The position numbers and the translations under genes are program-made. A DNA stretch of 38,514 nt from NCBI GenBank assembly GCA_035301985.1, contig DATGTE010000033.1, forward strand, positions 1 to 38,514, read 5' to 3'. The notes beneath the pieces were generated by a model that was not told the DNA's origin, searched no databases, and saw only the letters and a program-made list of their open reading frames with translations. This document shows positions 1-7,771 of this stretch, one piece after another (the stretch's first letter is position 1; every line of letters begins with the position of its first letter). The DNA comes from DASUXY01 sp035301985. Lineage in GTDB: Bacteria; Bacillota; Bacilli; Bacillales; Amphibacillaceae.

Positions 1-221
1 TCTTCAAGTGGTTGCTTTAATACCGAGCTTACGGTTATCCAAGTCCATGCTCGACGGCAGCGAGCATAGACAAGTTTTAATGAAACGATCCATCTAAGGA
101 GTCCATTTAATCCTCGATTTAAATACGTCCCACTGACGAACGTACAGTCCCTTTTACCCTACCTATTTTCCGACTATTGTGATAAAATGAAACGAGCAAC
201 TACAAATGTATAGTGGGCGGT

Positions 222-250
222 TGGCCATCTTCCTTTATGAAGGGAGGTGG
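222..250 (+). promoter_or_regulatory. Hairpin sequestering the toxin ribosome binding site
   Basis: CCATCTTCCTT pairs with AAGGGAGGTGG around a TATG loop (mostly Watson-Crick with a few G-U pairs). This folds the Shine-Dalgarno sequence of the 35-aa toxin into the stem. Known type I toxin mRNAs use such structures to block translation until processing or refolding. Confidence 0.6.
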
Positions 251-254
251 TAAG

Positions 255-362
255 ATGACGACATTCGAGGCGCTAAGTTTAGTCGCACAATTTAGTTTAG
301 CTATTGTAGCGACGCTTACGTTCATTGTCACCATTGTCGTTTTCTTAAATAAAAAGAAGTAA
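255..362 (+). CDS. Putative holin-like toxin of a type I toxin-antitoxin system
   Basis: A 35-residue peptide: short polar start (MTTFEALSL), one hydrophobic membrane segment (about residues 8-31), and a lysine-rich end (LNKKK). This is the pattern of the Bacillus holin-like toxin family (Hol_Tox, TxpA/BsrG-like), whose members insert in the membrane and are silenced by a convergent antisense RNA. An AGGGAGGTGG ribosome binding site lies just upstream of the ATG. That site is buried in an 11-bp hairpin (221-250, loop TATG), and sequestered Shine-Dalgarno sequences are typical of type I toxins. The downstream convergent promoter at 490-518 supports the assignment. Family membership is by pattern; toxicity is inferred. 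Confidence 0.8.
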   Translation: MTTFEALSLVAQFSLAIVATLTFIVTIVVFLNKKK

Positions 363-483
363 CCGCCCCCAGACCAATGTGCGCAGTTACTGCTCAAGCA
401 ATTAACAACTGTTGGTCAACCGCTCTTTATGCGGCCTGTAGTTGTCGGTATCGGGTTGCTACAACAATCCGATACCTTATTCT
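340..483 (-). ncRNA. Predicted antisense RNA antitoxin (approximate extent)
   Basis: Inferred from the strong minus-strand promoter at 490-518 pointing into the toxin gene. Its 5' end would carry the 447-476 hairpin and its body would be complementary to the toxin 3' UTR and last codons. The 3' end cannot be fixed from the sequence; 340 is a guess. Confidence 0.5.
447..476. terminator. Hairpin: toxin mRNA terminator and 5' stem of the antisense RNA
   Basis: GGTATCGG (447-454) pairs exactly with CCGATACC (469-476). On the plus strand it is followed by TTATTCTTATT and can end the toxin mRNA. On the minus strand it forms the 5' hairpin of the RNA started at about 483. This overlap of toxin 3' end and antitoxin 5' end matches the txpA/ratA arrangement. 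Confidence 0.6.
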
Positions 484-489
484 TATTAT

Positions 490-518
490 AGTATAAACTT
501 TACAAAATATACAGTCAA
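490..518 (-). promoter_or_regulatory. Sigma-A promoter of the antisense (antitoxin) RNA
   Basis: On the minus strand TTGACT (513-518) and TATACT (490-495) are separated by exactly 17 bp. Transcription would start near 483 and run back through the toxin 3' region, giving an RNA complementary to the end of the toxin mRNA. Confidence 0.75.
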
Positions 519-915
519 TGCTTATCCCCATCTAAAACAGGACGGAGTATGCGTGTTGAAAGTATCAAACTTCAATAACTTATTGTAATATTGACATTTT
601 TATTGATCGCGGTGATAGCTTCGCTCGCACGATCCCGAATACTTATGACTTATGTGTATAAATGTTGCTCGGGGTATAAGAAACAAATTTCTTCTATTCT
701 AAAAAGCGAAGGCGCTCTATTGTAAATTCCCCCTTCAAAGAGGCAAATACATGTTGATTTGTATCCTTTTCAGCTTTTTAGTCTTTAATTCATATTCCAA
801 AATTGACTATTAAGCAGATGTCAAAGGCTTCTTTCACCATATTCACACACAAAATTAATCATACAAGGGAACGGGTAGATTCATAAAAAAAGTGCTGAAC
901 CCACACGTTTCAACT

Positions 916-1049
916 TTAACCCATTATATTTCGAACAAATAAATGTTTATTCTTGTAGACGATCAAAGTAACGATGGCAAGCATCAACCCCGAAATAAGA
1001 AAAACACTTCTGACCCCGAGCAAGTCTGCCAATACTCCCATAACAAGAG
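916..1049 (-). pseudogene. Remnant of an MFS transporter (C-terminal piece)
   Basis: Reading minus from about 1049 to the TAA at 916-918 gives an open stretch with VMGVLADLLGVRSVFLISG and then IVTLIVYKNK. The GxLADxxGxR loop followed by a hydrophobic helix and a basic tail is typical of the last helices of major facilitator superfamily permeases. There is no start codon with a ribosome binding site and the rest of the protein is missing, so this is a gene fragment. Confidence 0.6.
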
Positions 1050-1061
1050 ATATTTCCTCAT

Positions 1062-1252
1062 TTAAATTTAGTTGCCTATTTTAATACGGGTGCTGGAACA
1101 GTCGGAGCCGATATGGGGATTATATTCTCTATAACGGTGTTGGCGGTTATTACATGATTTTTTTACTTACTTCTTTTGTCGTATTTCATAAAAAGATATC
1201 GTTGTATAAAAAGTTATCCAACAGCCAATCATCAAACCGTCCATTTACTTAA
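1062..1252 (+). pseudogene. Frameshifted remnant of a second membrane transporter
   Basis: One frame reads YFNTGAGTVGADMGIIF. A shift of two bases near 1120 continues as LYNGVGGYYMIFLLTSFVVF followed by a lysine-rich tail ending at the TAA 1250-1252. The two halves join naturally as the last helix and tail of an MFS-type permease. It faces the 916-1049 fragment, so two separate transporter genes appear to have decayed here. Confidence 0.5.
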
Positions 1253-1344
1253 TAAAGATGGATTATGGCAAACTTTTAAAAGTCTGCTCTTCCAATGGGT
1301 AAACTACGATTTGGAGCACATGCGATAACCGCCATCATAAACAT

Positions 1345-1379
1345 ATAAAGAGGAAAGTCGGGCTGACCTTCCTCTTTAT
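1345..1379 (-). terminator. Intrinsic terminator-like hairpin after the Gln-rich gene
   Basis: AAAGAGGAAAGTC and GACCTTCCTCTTT form a 13-position stem with one mismatch around GGGCT. It sits a few bases past the stop of the minus-strand gene at 1384-1650; the following T stretch is short. Confidence 0.6.
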
Positions 1380-1383
1380 CGCG

Positions 1384-1650
1384 TTACTGCATTTTGTTTT
1401 GCTGATTTTGCAATTGTTGCAATTGCTGTTGGGCTTGTTGTAATTGCTGTTGAGCCTCTTGCATTTGCTGCTGTTGTTGCATATCAGCTTGTCCCTGTTG
1501 TTGCGCTTGTTGCACTTGTTGCTGTGCTTGTTGCAGTTGCTGTTGAGCTTGTTGCAATTGCTGCGGATTCGCATTTGCTTGAGCCTGCTGCACGGCTTGT
1601 TGTGCTGCCTGGACGGCTTGTTGGAGTTGTTGTTGGTTTTGTTGTGTCAT
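1384..1650 (-). CDS. Glutamine-rich low-complexity small protein
   Basis: 88 residues, 51 of them glutamine, the rest mainly alanine and leucine in a QQL/QQA rhythm. It has few charged residues, no signal peptide and no membrane helix. Alanine or leucine every three to four positions would suit a long helix or coiled coil. A clear GAGGAGG ribosome binding site precedes the ATG and a terminator follows, so it reads as a real single-gene unit. I do not recognise a characterised family. Gln-rich small proteins occur among spore-associated proteins of Bacillaceae, but nothing here proves that role. Confidence 0.65.
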   Translation of the reverse strand: MTQQNQQQLQQAVQAAQQAVQQAQANANPQQLQQAQQQLQQAQQQVQQAQQQGQADMQQQQQMQEAQQQLQQAQQQLQQLQNQQNKMQ

Positions 1651-2223
1651 GAACCATTTCCTCCTCTGTCGTATTTTGAGATGTGTAACACCTCAATCAC
1701 AGATTAGTTTCTGTCAATAGAGGAAAATTATACATATTCGTTTCACAAATCAAGATGACAGAAATATGAAATATTGATCGAGACATTGTTTTATTCGGAT
1801 GGTTTTTACGCCCATTCCATGCTATATTCAATCACCATGTCCCCATACAAAAAGAGATGCCAATGAAAAGCGTAAAAGTTGGCATCTCATCCATGCATCA
1901 TCCTCTTAATGTGAAGAATAAAATAAAAACTGTTATTTTTTACAATTTTCTTAAGGTAAATTCATTTTTCCTTAACTGTTAGATGTAACGAATGATTACT
2001 GGAAAGATTCAGAATCCGTAAGCAAACGAGGTAACTATTAATCTTGATTTCCTTTAATATGCACATTGATACAAAAGGGATTTTGTCTATTTACAGTTTT
2101 TAATATAAAGCCATTGATCACTTGGGACTAATTATACTACAGGGGGAGCATTTGTTTGTAATTGCTAACGTAAAGAAAAAACAGAATATTTTCCTTAAAA
2201 GTCGTTAACCCCTTATGATTAAA
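1651..2223. other. Intergenic region after ilvD
   Basis: No supported gene. Contents seen: the minus-strand terminator at 1849-1888 and a weak TTAAGG/CCTTAA stem near 1951-1976. Otherwise AT-rich sequence without ribosome-binding-site-linked ORFs. Confidence 0.5.
1849..1888 (-). terminator. Intrinsic terminator, minus strand
   Basis: GAGATGCCAA (1854-1863) and TTGGCATCTC (1879-1888) form a perfect 10-bp stem. On the minus strand the stem is followed by TTTTTG. It lies about 340 bp past ilvD and could end that transcript with a long 3' tail; I see no closer terminator. Confidence 0.6.
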
Positions 2224-3894
2224 TTATATACTCATAATACCGCCTTTTGAAGCGTTTGTTACTAGTTTTGAATATCTTGCTAACCAACCTTTTTTAATCT
2301 TAGGTTCAAATGGTTTTAATTTCTTACGACGTTCTTCGAAAACTTCCTCCGACACATCGACATGAATAGTACGATTCGGTAAATCAATTTTAATAGTGTC
2401 GCCATTTTCAATTAATGCGATTGGTCCACCTTCAGCAGCTTCCGGTGAAATATGGCCAATGGAAATGCCTCGTGATGCACCGCTAAAACGGCCATCTGTA
2501 ATGAGCGCTACTTTCGTTCCTAAACCACGTCCCATAATTGCCGATGTTGGAGCGAGCATCTCTGGCATACCTGGTCCACCTTTTGGCCCTTCATAGCGAA
2601 TAACAACGACATGCCCTTCTTTTACTCTTCCATTATCAATCGCTTCTTGTGCTTCATCTTGTGAGTCAAAAACAATTGCCTCACCCGTGAATGTTTTAAT
2701 CGATGGATCCACGGCTCCAACTTTAATAACAGAACCTTCTGGAGCTAGATTTCCATATAATACAGACAATCCACCAACAGGGCTATACGGATTATCTTTA
2801 GTACGGATCACTTGATCATTCGTAATTTCATGACCCCTCACCAATTCGCCCATCGTTTTTCCTGTTACAGTAATTCGTTCGGGATGAATCGCACCCGGAA
2901 TTTTTGTTAATTCATTAATAATGGCCTCTACTCCACCTGCACGATTCACATCATCCATAGAAATATTAGATGCGGGCATAATTTTTGCTAAATAAGGAAC
3001 TCGAGAAGCAACTTTATTAATTTCTTCTAAATTATATTCGATTCCCGCTTCGTGAGCAATGGCTAACGTGTGTAAAACTGTATTGGTTGAACCACCCATG
3101 GCCATATCAAGAGCAAATGCATCATCAATAGCTTCTTTCGTAACAATATCACGAGGTTTGACATCTTCTTTAATCATGCGAACTAAATGTTTTGCCGATT
3201 CACGAACGAGCTTATGACGTTTTTCACTCGTCGCAACAATCGTCCCGTTACCCGGAAGTGTTACACCTAACATCTCCATTAAACAGTTCATAGAGTTAGC
3301 CGTAAACATACCAGAACAGGAACCACACGTTGGGCAAGCATTTTGTTCTATGTCTAATAGTTCTTCTTCTGACATTTGCCCTGATTTATATGATCCAACT
3401 CCTTCAAATACAGATGTTAAAGAAATTTGTTCACCTGTCGAGCTTACTCCAGCTTCCATCGGTCCACCTGAAACGAAGATTGACGGAACATTTGTCCGAA
3501 CAGAAGCCATTAACATACCTGGCGTAATTTTGTCACAATTCGGTATATAAAATACCCCATCAAACCAATGGGCATTCACTACTGTTTCGATCGAGTCTGC
3601 AATTAATTCACGACTTGGTAGTGAATAACGCATACCGATATGCCCCATGGCAATGCCATCATCAACTCCAATCGTATTAAATTCAAATGGAATTCCACCA
3701 GCTTCAATGATGGCTTCTTTTACAACGTCTGCAAACTCACGTAAATGAACATGTCCGGGAATTATGTCGATGTAAGAGTTACATACTCCAATAAATGGTT
3801 TTCCTAAATCTTTAGCTTTTACTTTTCCCGTTGCATATAAAAGACTCCGATGTGGGGCACGATCAACCCCTACTTTAATCATATTACTTCTCAT
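2224..3894 (-). CDS. ilvD: Dihydroxy-acid dehydratase
   Basis: 556 residues, the usual IlvD length. It dehydrates 2,3-dihydroxy-isovalerate and -methylvalerate to the 2-keto acids of valine and isoleucine synthesis in the cytosol. Visible hallmarks: PNCDKITPGMLM around residue 118 and CPTCGSCSGMFTANSMNC around 187, which with C38 supply the three Fe-S cluster cysteines (C38, C120, C193). I start at the ATG 3892-3894, not at the in-frame GTG 3904-3906, because that GTG is part of the GAGGTG ribosome binding site. It stands alone here: no ilvBHC or leu genes adjoin, and no T-box is seen upstream. Its own promoter lies at 3930-3958. Confidence 0.97.
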   Translation of the reverse strand: MRSNMIKVGVDRAPHRSLLYATGKVKAKDLGKPFIGVCNSYIDIIPGHVHLREFADVVKEAIIEAGGIPFEFNTIGVDDGIAMGHIGMRYSLPSRELIADSIETVVNAHWFDGVFYIPNCDKITPGMLMASVRTNVPSIFVSGGPMEAGVSSTGEQISLTSVFEGVGSYKSGQMSEEELLDIEQNACPTCGSCSGMFTANSMNCLMEMLGVTLPGNGTIVATSEKRHKLVRESAKHLVRMIKEDVKPRDIVTKEAIDDAFALDMAMGGSTNTVLHTLAIAHEAGIEYNLEEINKVASRVPYLAKIMPASNISMDDVNRAGGVEAIINELTKIPGAIHPERITVTGKTMGELVRGHEITNDQVIRTKDNPYSPVGGLSVLYGNLAPEGSVIKVGAVDPSIKTFTGEAIVFDSQDEAQEAIDNGRVKEGHVVVIRYEGPKGGPGMPEMLAPTSAIMGRGLGTKVALITDGRFSGASRGISIGHISPEAAEGGPIALIENGDTIKIDLPNRTIHVDVSEEVFEERRKKLKPFEPKIKKGWLARYSKLVTNASKGGIMSI

Positions 3895-3929
3895 ATCTGA
3901 AAACACCTCTAATATAAGTTGTTCTATTC

Positions 3930-3958
3930 ATTCTAAGTCCTACATTGCCAGCCGTCAA
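3930..3958 (-). promoter_or_regulatory. Sigma-A promoter of ilvD
   Basis: Minus strand TTGACG (3953-3958), 17-bp spacer, TAGAAT (3930-3935). The predicted start near 3923 leaves a leader of about 30 nt, too short for a T-box or riboswitch. Confidence 0.7.
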
Positions 3959-3959
3959 T

Positions 3960-3976
3960 ACAGTTATGATAACTGT
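3960..3976. promoter_or_regulatory. Palindrome abutting the ilvD -35 element (candidate operator)
   Basis: ACAGTTATGATAACTGT is a perfect inverted repeat, 8-bp arms around one G. It starts two bases upstream of the ilvD -35 box, a typical regulator position. It does not match the CodY box pattern I know. Function is inferred from position only. Confidence 0.45.
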
Positions 3977-4472
3977 TGAACGTTTTTAAGATTGTATCGA
4001 TTGGATATGTCAACACTCAATTAAATTTTTATCAATTTCAATTTTTTAAAAACGGGCGTCTTTTTATATTGGACTGGACTTTAGTCCTTTAAAGATCCGT
4101 GATTACATATGTTGTTATAGTCAAAAAGTTTAAGATCAAGTGCTTGTCAGCAAGAAATCAGCGATATAAGAATTCTATTCACTTTAAAAGGTGCCTCGAC
4201 CGTCATAAAGAGATCCTTCCTCACTTAATGATCGCTTCATTCAAAACCCTATAAGCACTCGTCAATTACACGTTTTCAACCCTTTCACACGATTTCACAC
4301 GATCAGTATGAAATATTTCCCATTCATGAGGATTGTACTGTACAGTTGACAACCACGATGTACATGTACGGTTTCTTTGTTTAGTTCAGAACAATGTTCA
4401 CATCTGTTCTTTAAATTCAGGTGAAAAAATCCGACATTTTCGTCTTGTCACGATTACAATTATTTTAAAATT
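3977..4472. other. Intergenic region between PoNi terminator and ilvD promoter
   Basis: About 500 bp without a supported gene. Small features only: a duplicated TTTCACACGA near 4286-4306 and a GTACATGTAC palindrome near 4361. No leader-peptide or T-box signature was found. Confidence 0.5.
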
Positions 4473-4509
4473 AAAAAACAACCACAACTTTTAATCATCA
4501 TGTTGTGGT
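4473..4509 (-). terminator. Intrinsic terminator of the T7SS effector operon
   Basis: Minus strand ACCACAAC (4502-4509), loop, GTTGTGGT (4481-4488), then TGTTTTTT. It follows the immunity gene directly and closes the operon. Confidence 0.8.
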
Positions 4510-4518
4510 GGAAATCAA

Positions 4519-5244
4519 TTATTTATTGTCTGTATAATGGACCATGTCATAAGGATAATACGGCGTATCTTTTAGAATAGTATCATCAAGTTCAAGTATT
4601 TTCGCAATCGCACCACTTTCGAAACTCCAGTAGCCACTGTAAATAAGCTCATCTTCCCTTTTGTGCGTATCATACCACCCCATATCATCGTGTCCATCGT
4701 ACCATTCTTTTTCTAAATACTGTTTTAATAGATGGATCGATTCATTTTTATCCTTCGCGTGAATCACATTATAGAGTGATTTGTAAGGTCGATCATATTT
4801 AAATGAAGTTGTTCGTACCTTCCAGCTTTCATCGTAGGAATGAAGTAAAAAGTCGATTAAATAGTCTTCTACACCATCTCTGATAATAAGCTTTTTTAGT
4901 CGTTTCATTTCGTTTGCATCTATATTTAACATGTAGCCAACAGAGATCAACCAGATTATCTCTACATACTTACTATTTGAATTCCAAATTTTTTCTGCAA
5001 TATCAATAATATCGGGAATAAAATCTTTAATTTCTTCAAGTGGTGCACCTGAAGAGTATAATGCTTCTAGTTTATTGAAATAAATTCCAAATAAATAATC
5101 ATAAGTACTTTTTACACCGTAATCAAAATTCCCTCTTTTTTTAATTACTTCCTCAATTGCATGTTCAAATTTTTTAATACGTCTAGTTTCATTTAAAATA
5201 CATGTTTCAAAATAACTTTTATCTCTTAATTTATCCCTCGCCAT
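4519..5244 (-). CDS. PoNi immunity protein (DUF1910/DUF1911) for PoNe DNase
   Basis: 241 residues, helical. The C-terminal part has YWSFESGAIAKILELDD and PYYPYDMVHY, the signature of the PoNi C domain (formerly DUF1911); the N-terminal half fits PoNi N (DUF1910). PoNi proteins bind and neutralise PoNe-type DNase toxins, and the gene directly upstream encodes such a toxin. The start is set at the ATG 5242-5244 with AAGGAG 11 nt before it; an in-frame TTG at 5251-5253 is too close to that site. Gap to the toxin stop is 17 nt. The pair is therefore a toxin with its cognate protector. Confidence 0.88.
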   Translation of the reverse strand: MARDKLRDKSYFETCILNETRRIKKFEHAIEEVIKKRGNFDYGVKSTYDYLFGIYFNKLEALYSSGAPLEEIKDFIPDIIDIAEKIWNSNSKYVEIIWLISVGYMLNIDANEMKRLKKLIIRDGVEDYLIDFLLHSYDESWKVRTTSFKYDRPYKSLYNVIHAKDKNESIHLLKQYLEKEWYDGHDDMGWYDTHKREDELIYSGYWSFESGAIAKILELDDTILKDTPYYPYDMVHYTDNK

Positions 5245-5261
5245 AGTATCCAATACTCCTT

Positions 5262-6638
5262 TTATTTCATTCTATATCCATGCGTACTCAACTTTGATTT
5301 TACTATATTCCCATTACCTTCCACTTTAATCAAGTGTTTTTCCACATTATTTGGATTCAATAAAATCTCCATTTGAATCTCGTCTGCCTTCGTCTGACCC
5401 ACTGCATTTTCCAGCCTTCTTCGTGTTTTTAACCATTCATCACTCATCTGTCTTCCAGATTTAGTATTCCCCAACTGCGAAGCTCCATATTTCGCTTCAG
5501 CAATCACATACTTTGGTGGGGGATTTGCATTTTCATACACACCATCGATTCCTTTCATAATTTTATCATCTAGGCTCGTGACCCGGTCACGACTGATTCG
5601 TGTATATCCTTGACTTTCAAAGTAATCATCCATCTTCATTTCGCCGTAGTTTCCTTTTTGCTTGTTCGTTTTAAGTTGTACTTTGCCACTCTCAACGGAA
5701 TCAATTACAGAACGTTGCTTTGCTCTTGCCGCCGCGGGATCAAGTTTTCCTCGACCTTTCCCACCCTTGGCCACTCCTGTTTTACTTCCATCACTAATTG
5801 GATAAATTTGCTCGCTTTTATTTGCTAAACGCGGACTTCGGGCACTAATACCTAGACCTGCACCAGCAAATGCTACTTTCGGTTGATAGCCAAAGTAGTC
5901 GATATAGTGCACCAACTGCTGTTGAATGCGAGAGAGCTCTCGTTCGGTTAATTGCTTTCCTTTCCCTCTCGCTGTGCGTGCGGAAACTTTGGAAAGTTCT
6001 CCGAGCTGGGTGAGTTGTTCTTTTGGATTGGCTCGCTTTACTCCTTTGATAGCAAAAGCGCCTTTAGCTGCTTTTCCTGTTTTTCCAGCCCCTTTTACAA
6101 CTGCAGCGGGAGGAACGACTGTTAAAATACTCCACCCAACGGACTCTAACCACTCGGTAAAATTCAATTCCTCTCCTGTAACTGGATCTTTCCCGCCAAA
6201 AGCTCGATAAAGATCATGTGCGCCAGTAATTTCTCCAGCTTCTTGAATAACATCTTCAATTGTCACTCCATCGACCGTTTTTGTCGTTCGGTTGACAGGC
6301 TTAATTTCTCGAACCATGCGATTGATTTCTGAAATGTTATGATCCTTCATAAATTGTCGAATATGTGACATAGCTTCTTCATACGGCTTGATGGGTTTCA
6401 CTGGTGATAGTATATCATGAAGAAAAGCCATTTTTTTATTAACATAGTCATTCGCTTTTTCCTTGACATCTTCTAATTCATTGCTAATCGCATTTAAATC
6501 TTGGGGAGCTAGAAGTTCATATATTTCATCAAAAATTGTGATGTGATCCTTGATTGTATCTTCTTGTCCTTCATAATGCTCATGCATCGACTGTAAATAT
6601 GCAGCAATTTCATCCGTATGAACGGTTAACTTTCCCAT
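5262..6638 (-). CDS. T7SS-type toxin: pre-toxin TG domain plus PoNe DNase domain
   Basis: 458 residues. Residues 1-115 are helical and would serve for export but do not show a full LXG domain. Residues about 120-200 (DVIQEAGEITGAHDLYRAFGG, then a hydrophobic GWSILTVVPPAA helix) match a pre-toxin TG region. The C-terminal 125 residues carry GIDGVY (D365) and AEAKYG (E381, K383), a PD-(D/E)xK nuclease layout as in PoNe DNases. Start: ATG at 6636-6638 behind AAGGAGG; the upstream ATG at 6654-6656 overlaps that site. The immunity gene follows, and four small T7SS-type genes precede in the same operon. DNase activity is inferred from the family. Confidence 0.85.
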   Translation of the reverse strand: MGKLTVHTDEIAAYLQSMHEHYEGQEDTIKDHITIFDEIYELLAPQDLNAISNELEDVKEKANDYVNKKMAFLHDILSPVKPIKPYEEAMSHIRQFMKDHNISEINRMVREIKPVNRTTKTVDGVTIEDVIQEAGEITGAHDLYRAFGGKDPVTGEELNFTEWLESVGWSILTVVPPAAVVKGAGKTGKAAKGAFAIKGVKRANPKEQLTQLGELSKVSARTARGKGKQLTERELSRIQQQLVHYIDYFGYQPKVAFAGAGLGISARSPRLANKSEQIYPISDGSKTGVAKGGKGRGKLDPAAARAKQRSVIDSVESGKVQLKTNKQKGNYGEMKMDDYFESQGYTRISRDRVTSLDDKIMKGIDGVYENANPPPKYVIAEAKYGASQLGNTKSGRQMSDEWLKTRRRLENAVGQTKADEIQMEILLNPNNVEKHLIKVEGNGNIVKSKLSTHGYRMK

Positions 6639-6655
6639 CACATCACCCTCCTTCA

Positions 6656-7024
6656 TTAATCAATTCTTCCATATTCATCCATCAAACGATTCATTTCATA
6701 TGATCGATAATTTTGTACTGTTCCATTACTTTGGATCTCGTACATCGTAGATAAGTCCCGATCGGTCTCACTAAATTGTTTCGCTATTTCTGAAGCATTG
6801 TCTTGTAGTGTGAAAATATTCGCTGATAATATTTCCATAAGACGAATCAAGGAATCAACATAGTCGTAAATTTCTCTTAAACTCGTGTTGTTAAACCCTT
6901 GTTCTTCTATATTTTGTTTAAATTGAACGAGCATTGTTACCATTCTTTCAGCACGAGTTCCTTCTTCGAATAGCGTTTCGTATAAATCGTTAATTAAATT
7001 GGAATCAATTTTAATCTCACTCAT
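6656..7024 (-). CDS. Small helical T7SS partner protein (WXG100-like size)
   Basis: 122 residues, acidic, almost entirely predicted helix, without signal peptide or membrane segment. Ribosome binding site GGAGGA sits 7 nt before the ATG. Its size, composition and place directly before the toxin fit the small targeting proteins that help export type VIIb effectors. I cannot assign an exact Pfam family. Its stop is 17 nt upstream of the toxin start, suggesting coupled translation. Confidence 0.65.
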   Translation of the reverse strand: MSEIKIDSNLINDLYETLFEEGTRAERMVTMLVQFKQNIEEQGFNNTSLREIYDYVDSLIRLMEILSANIFTLQDNASEIAKQFSETDRDLSTMYEIQSNGTVQNYRSYEMNRLMDEYGRID

Positions 7025-7045
7025 TCGATTATCCTCCTCCGTTGA

Positions 7046-7369
7046 TTAATCGATAAACATTTGCTCACTTTCTTGTTCTGCCTCAGAAATTTCTGAATCA
7101 GCTAACTGCACCCATTCGATCAATTGTTCAATATATTCTTCAGCTAACTCGGCTTTTTCAATATATTCACAAACAATAGCTTCATAACTTTCGATTGACT
7201 GCCCGGATAGTTCAGAAAAAAGACTATTAAATGCAGTCGCAATTCGGTTTGTCGAATTTACAAATGCCTCGAGCTCGGTTTCTACTTGTGAAAGTCCCTC
7301 AAGCGTTTTTTCAGAATCATATTCGATGATTGTATTTCCTTTCCCGCCACCACCTCCTGCTATATTCAT
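7046..7369 (-). CDS. Small T7SS partner protein, DUF5344/YwqI-like
   Basis: 107 residues. After a glycine-rich start (MNIAGGGGGKG) the rest is an acidic helical hairpin-like region with no cysteine pattern or membrane helix. The arrangement after a YwqH-like gene and before an effector resembles B. subtilis ywqH-ywqI-ywqJ. Its ATG overlaps the TGA of the preceding gene (ATGA), with GGAG 9 nt upstream. The family call is by context and general shape. Confidence 0.6.
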   Translation of the reverse strand: MNIAGGGGGKGNTIIEYDSEKTLEGLSQVETELEAFVNSTNRIATAFNSLFSELSGQSIESYEAIVCEYIEKAELAEEYIEQLIEWVQLADSEISEAEQESEQMFID

Positions 7370-7737
7370 GCTTGTCCACTCCTTTCTAACATCGCTTTGA
7401 CACTTGCATCGATCGTTGTTTCATTAAAAAAAGTGGAGCGTTCTTCTGGAGTCATTCTTGTTAAACGCCTACTATAAGCAGAAAATAATTCTAATTTTGT
7501 TTGTACTAATACCTGTTTTCGTGCTTCTAAAGCTTCTAGTAAATCATCATAAGCATCGCTATACTGTCGAAGATGTTTATCCATGCTTACAAACTGTTCC
7601 ACCGCTGCTTCTCTCGATTTACTTTGATCCCAGTAAGTAGATGAAATAGAGACAGGGCACGTTTGATTTATGGTCGTCGCACTTGAAAGTTGCTCAATAA
7701 TCGTCTCTAAATATCCAATGCGCGTATCATAATCCAT
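7366..7737 (-). CDS. Small T7SS partner protein, DUF5082/YwqH-like
   Basis: 123 residues, helical, rich in charged residues (DYDTRIGYLETIIEQL, then EALEARKQVLVQTKLELF), as in coiled-coil YwqH-type proteins that accompany type VIIb effectors. The ATG at 7735-7737 has GAGG 9 nt upstream, better spaced than the in-frame TTG at 7744-7746. Ends by a 4-nt overlap with the next gene. Family call is tentative. Confidence 0.6.
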   Translation of the reverse strand: MDYDTRIGYLETIIEQLSSATTINQTCPVSISSTYWDQSKSREAAVEQFVSMDKHLRQYSDAYDDLLEALEARKQVLVQTKLELFSAYSRRLTRMTPEERSTFFNETTIDASVKAMLERSGQA

Positions 7738-7771
7738 ATCAATCAACCTCTTTCCTCAATAAACTTCACAA

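Larger units (their letters stand above)
363..1344. other. Gene-poor decayed region
   Basis: Apart from the antitoxin elements (447-518) and two transporter fragments (916-1252) I see no intact coding sequence, RNA gene or transposon end. The AT-rich filler and the two broken genes suggest a scar of past rearrangement. Confidence 0.5.

Noticed and set aside
1..180. Possible tail of a transposase or other gene at the left edge
   Set aside because: No frame gives a recognisable product and no terminal inverted repeat is visible.
1444..1707. Leucine-rich plus-strand reading opposite the Gln-rich gene
   Set aside because: It is the complementary shadow of the CAG/CAA repeats (CTG/TTG), with no ribosome binding site.
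2396..3550. Plus-strand open frames inside ilvD
   Set aside because: Shadows of a fully recognisable gene on the other strand; no initiation signals.
3907..4472. T-box or branched-chain leader peptide before ilvD
   Set aside because: No T-box core sequence or run of Leu/Ile/Val codons; the predicted leader is only about 30 nt.
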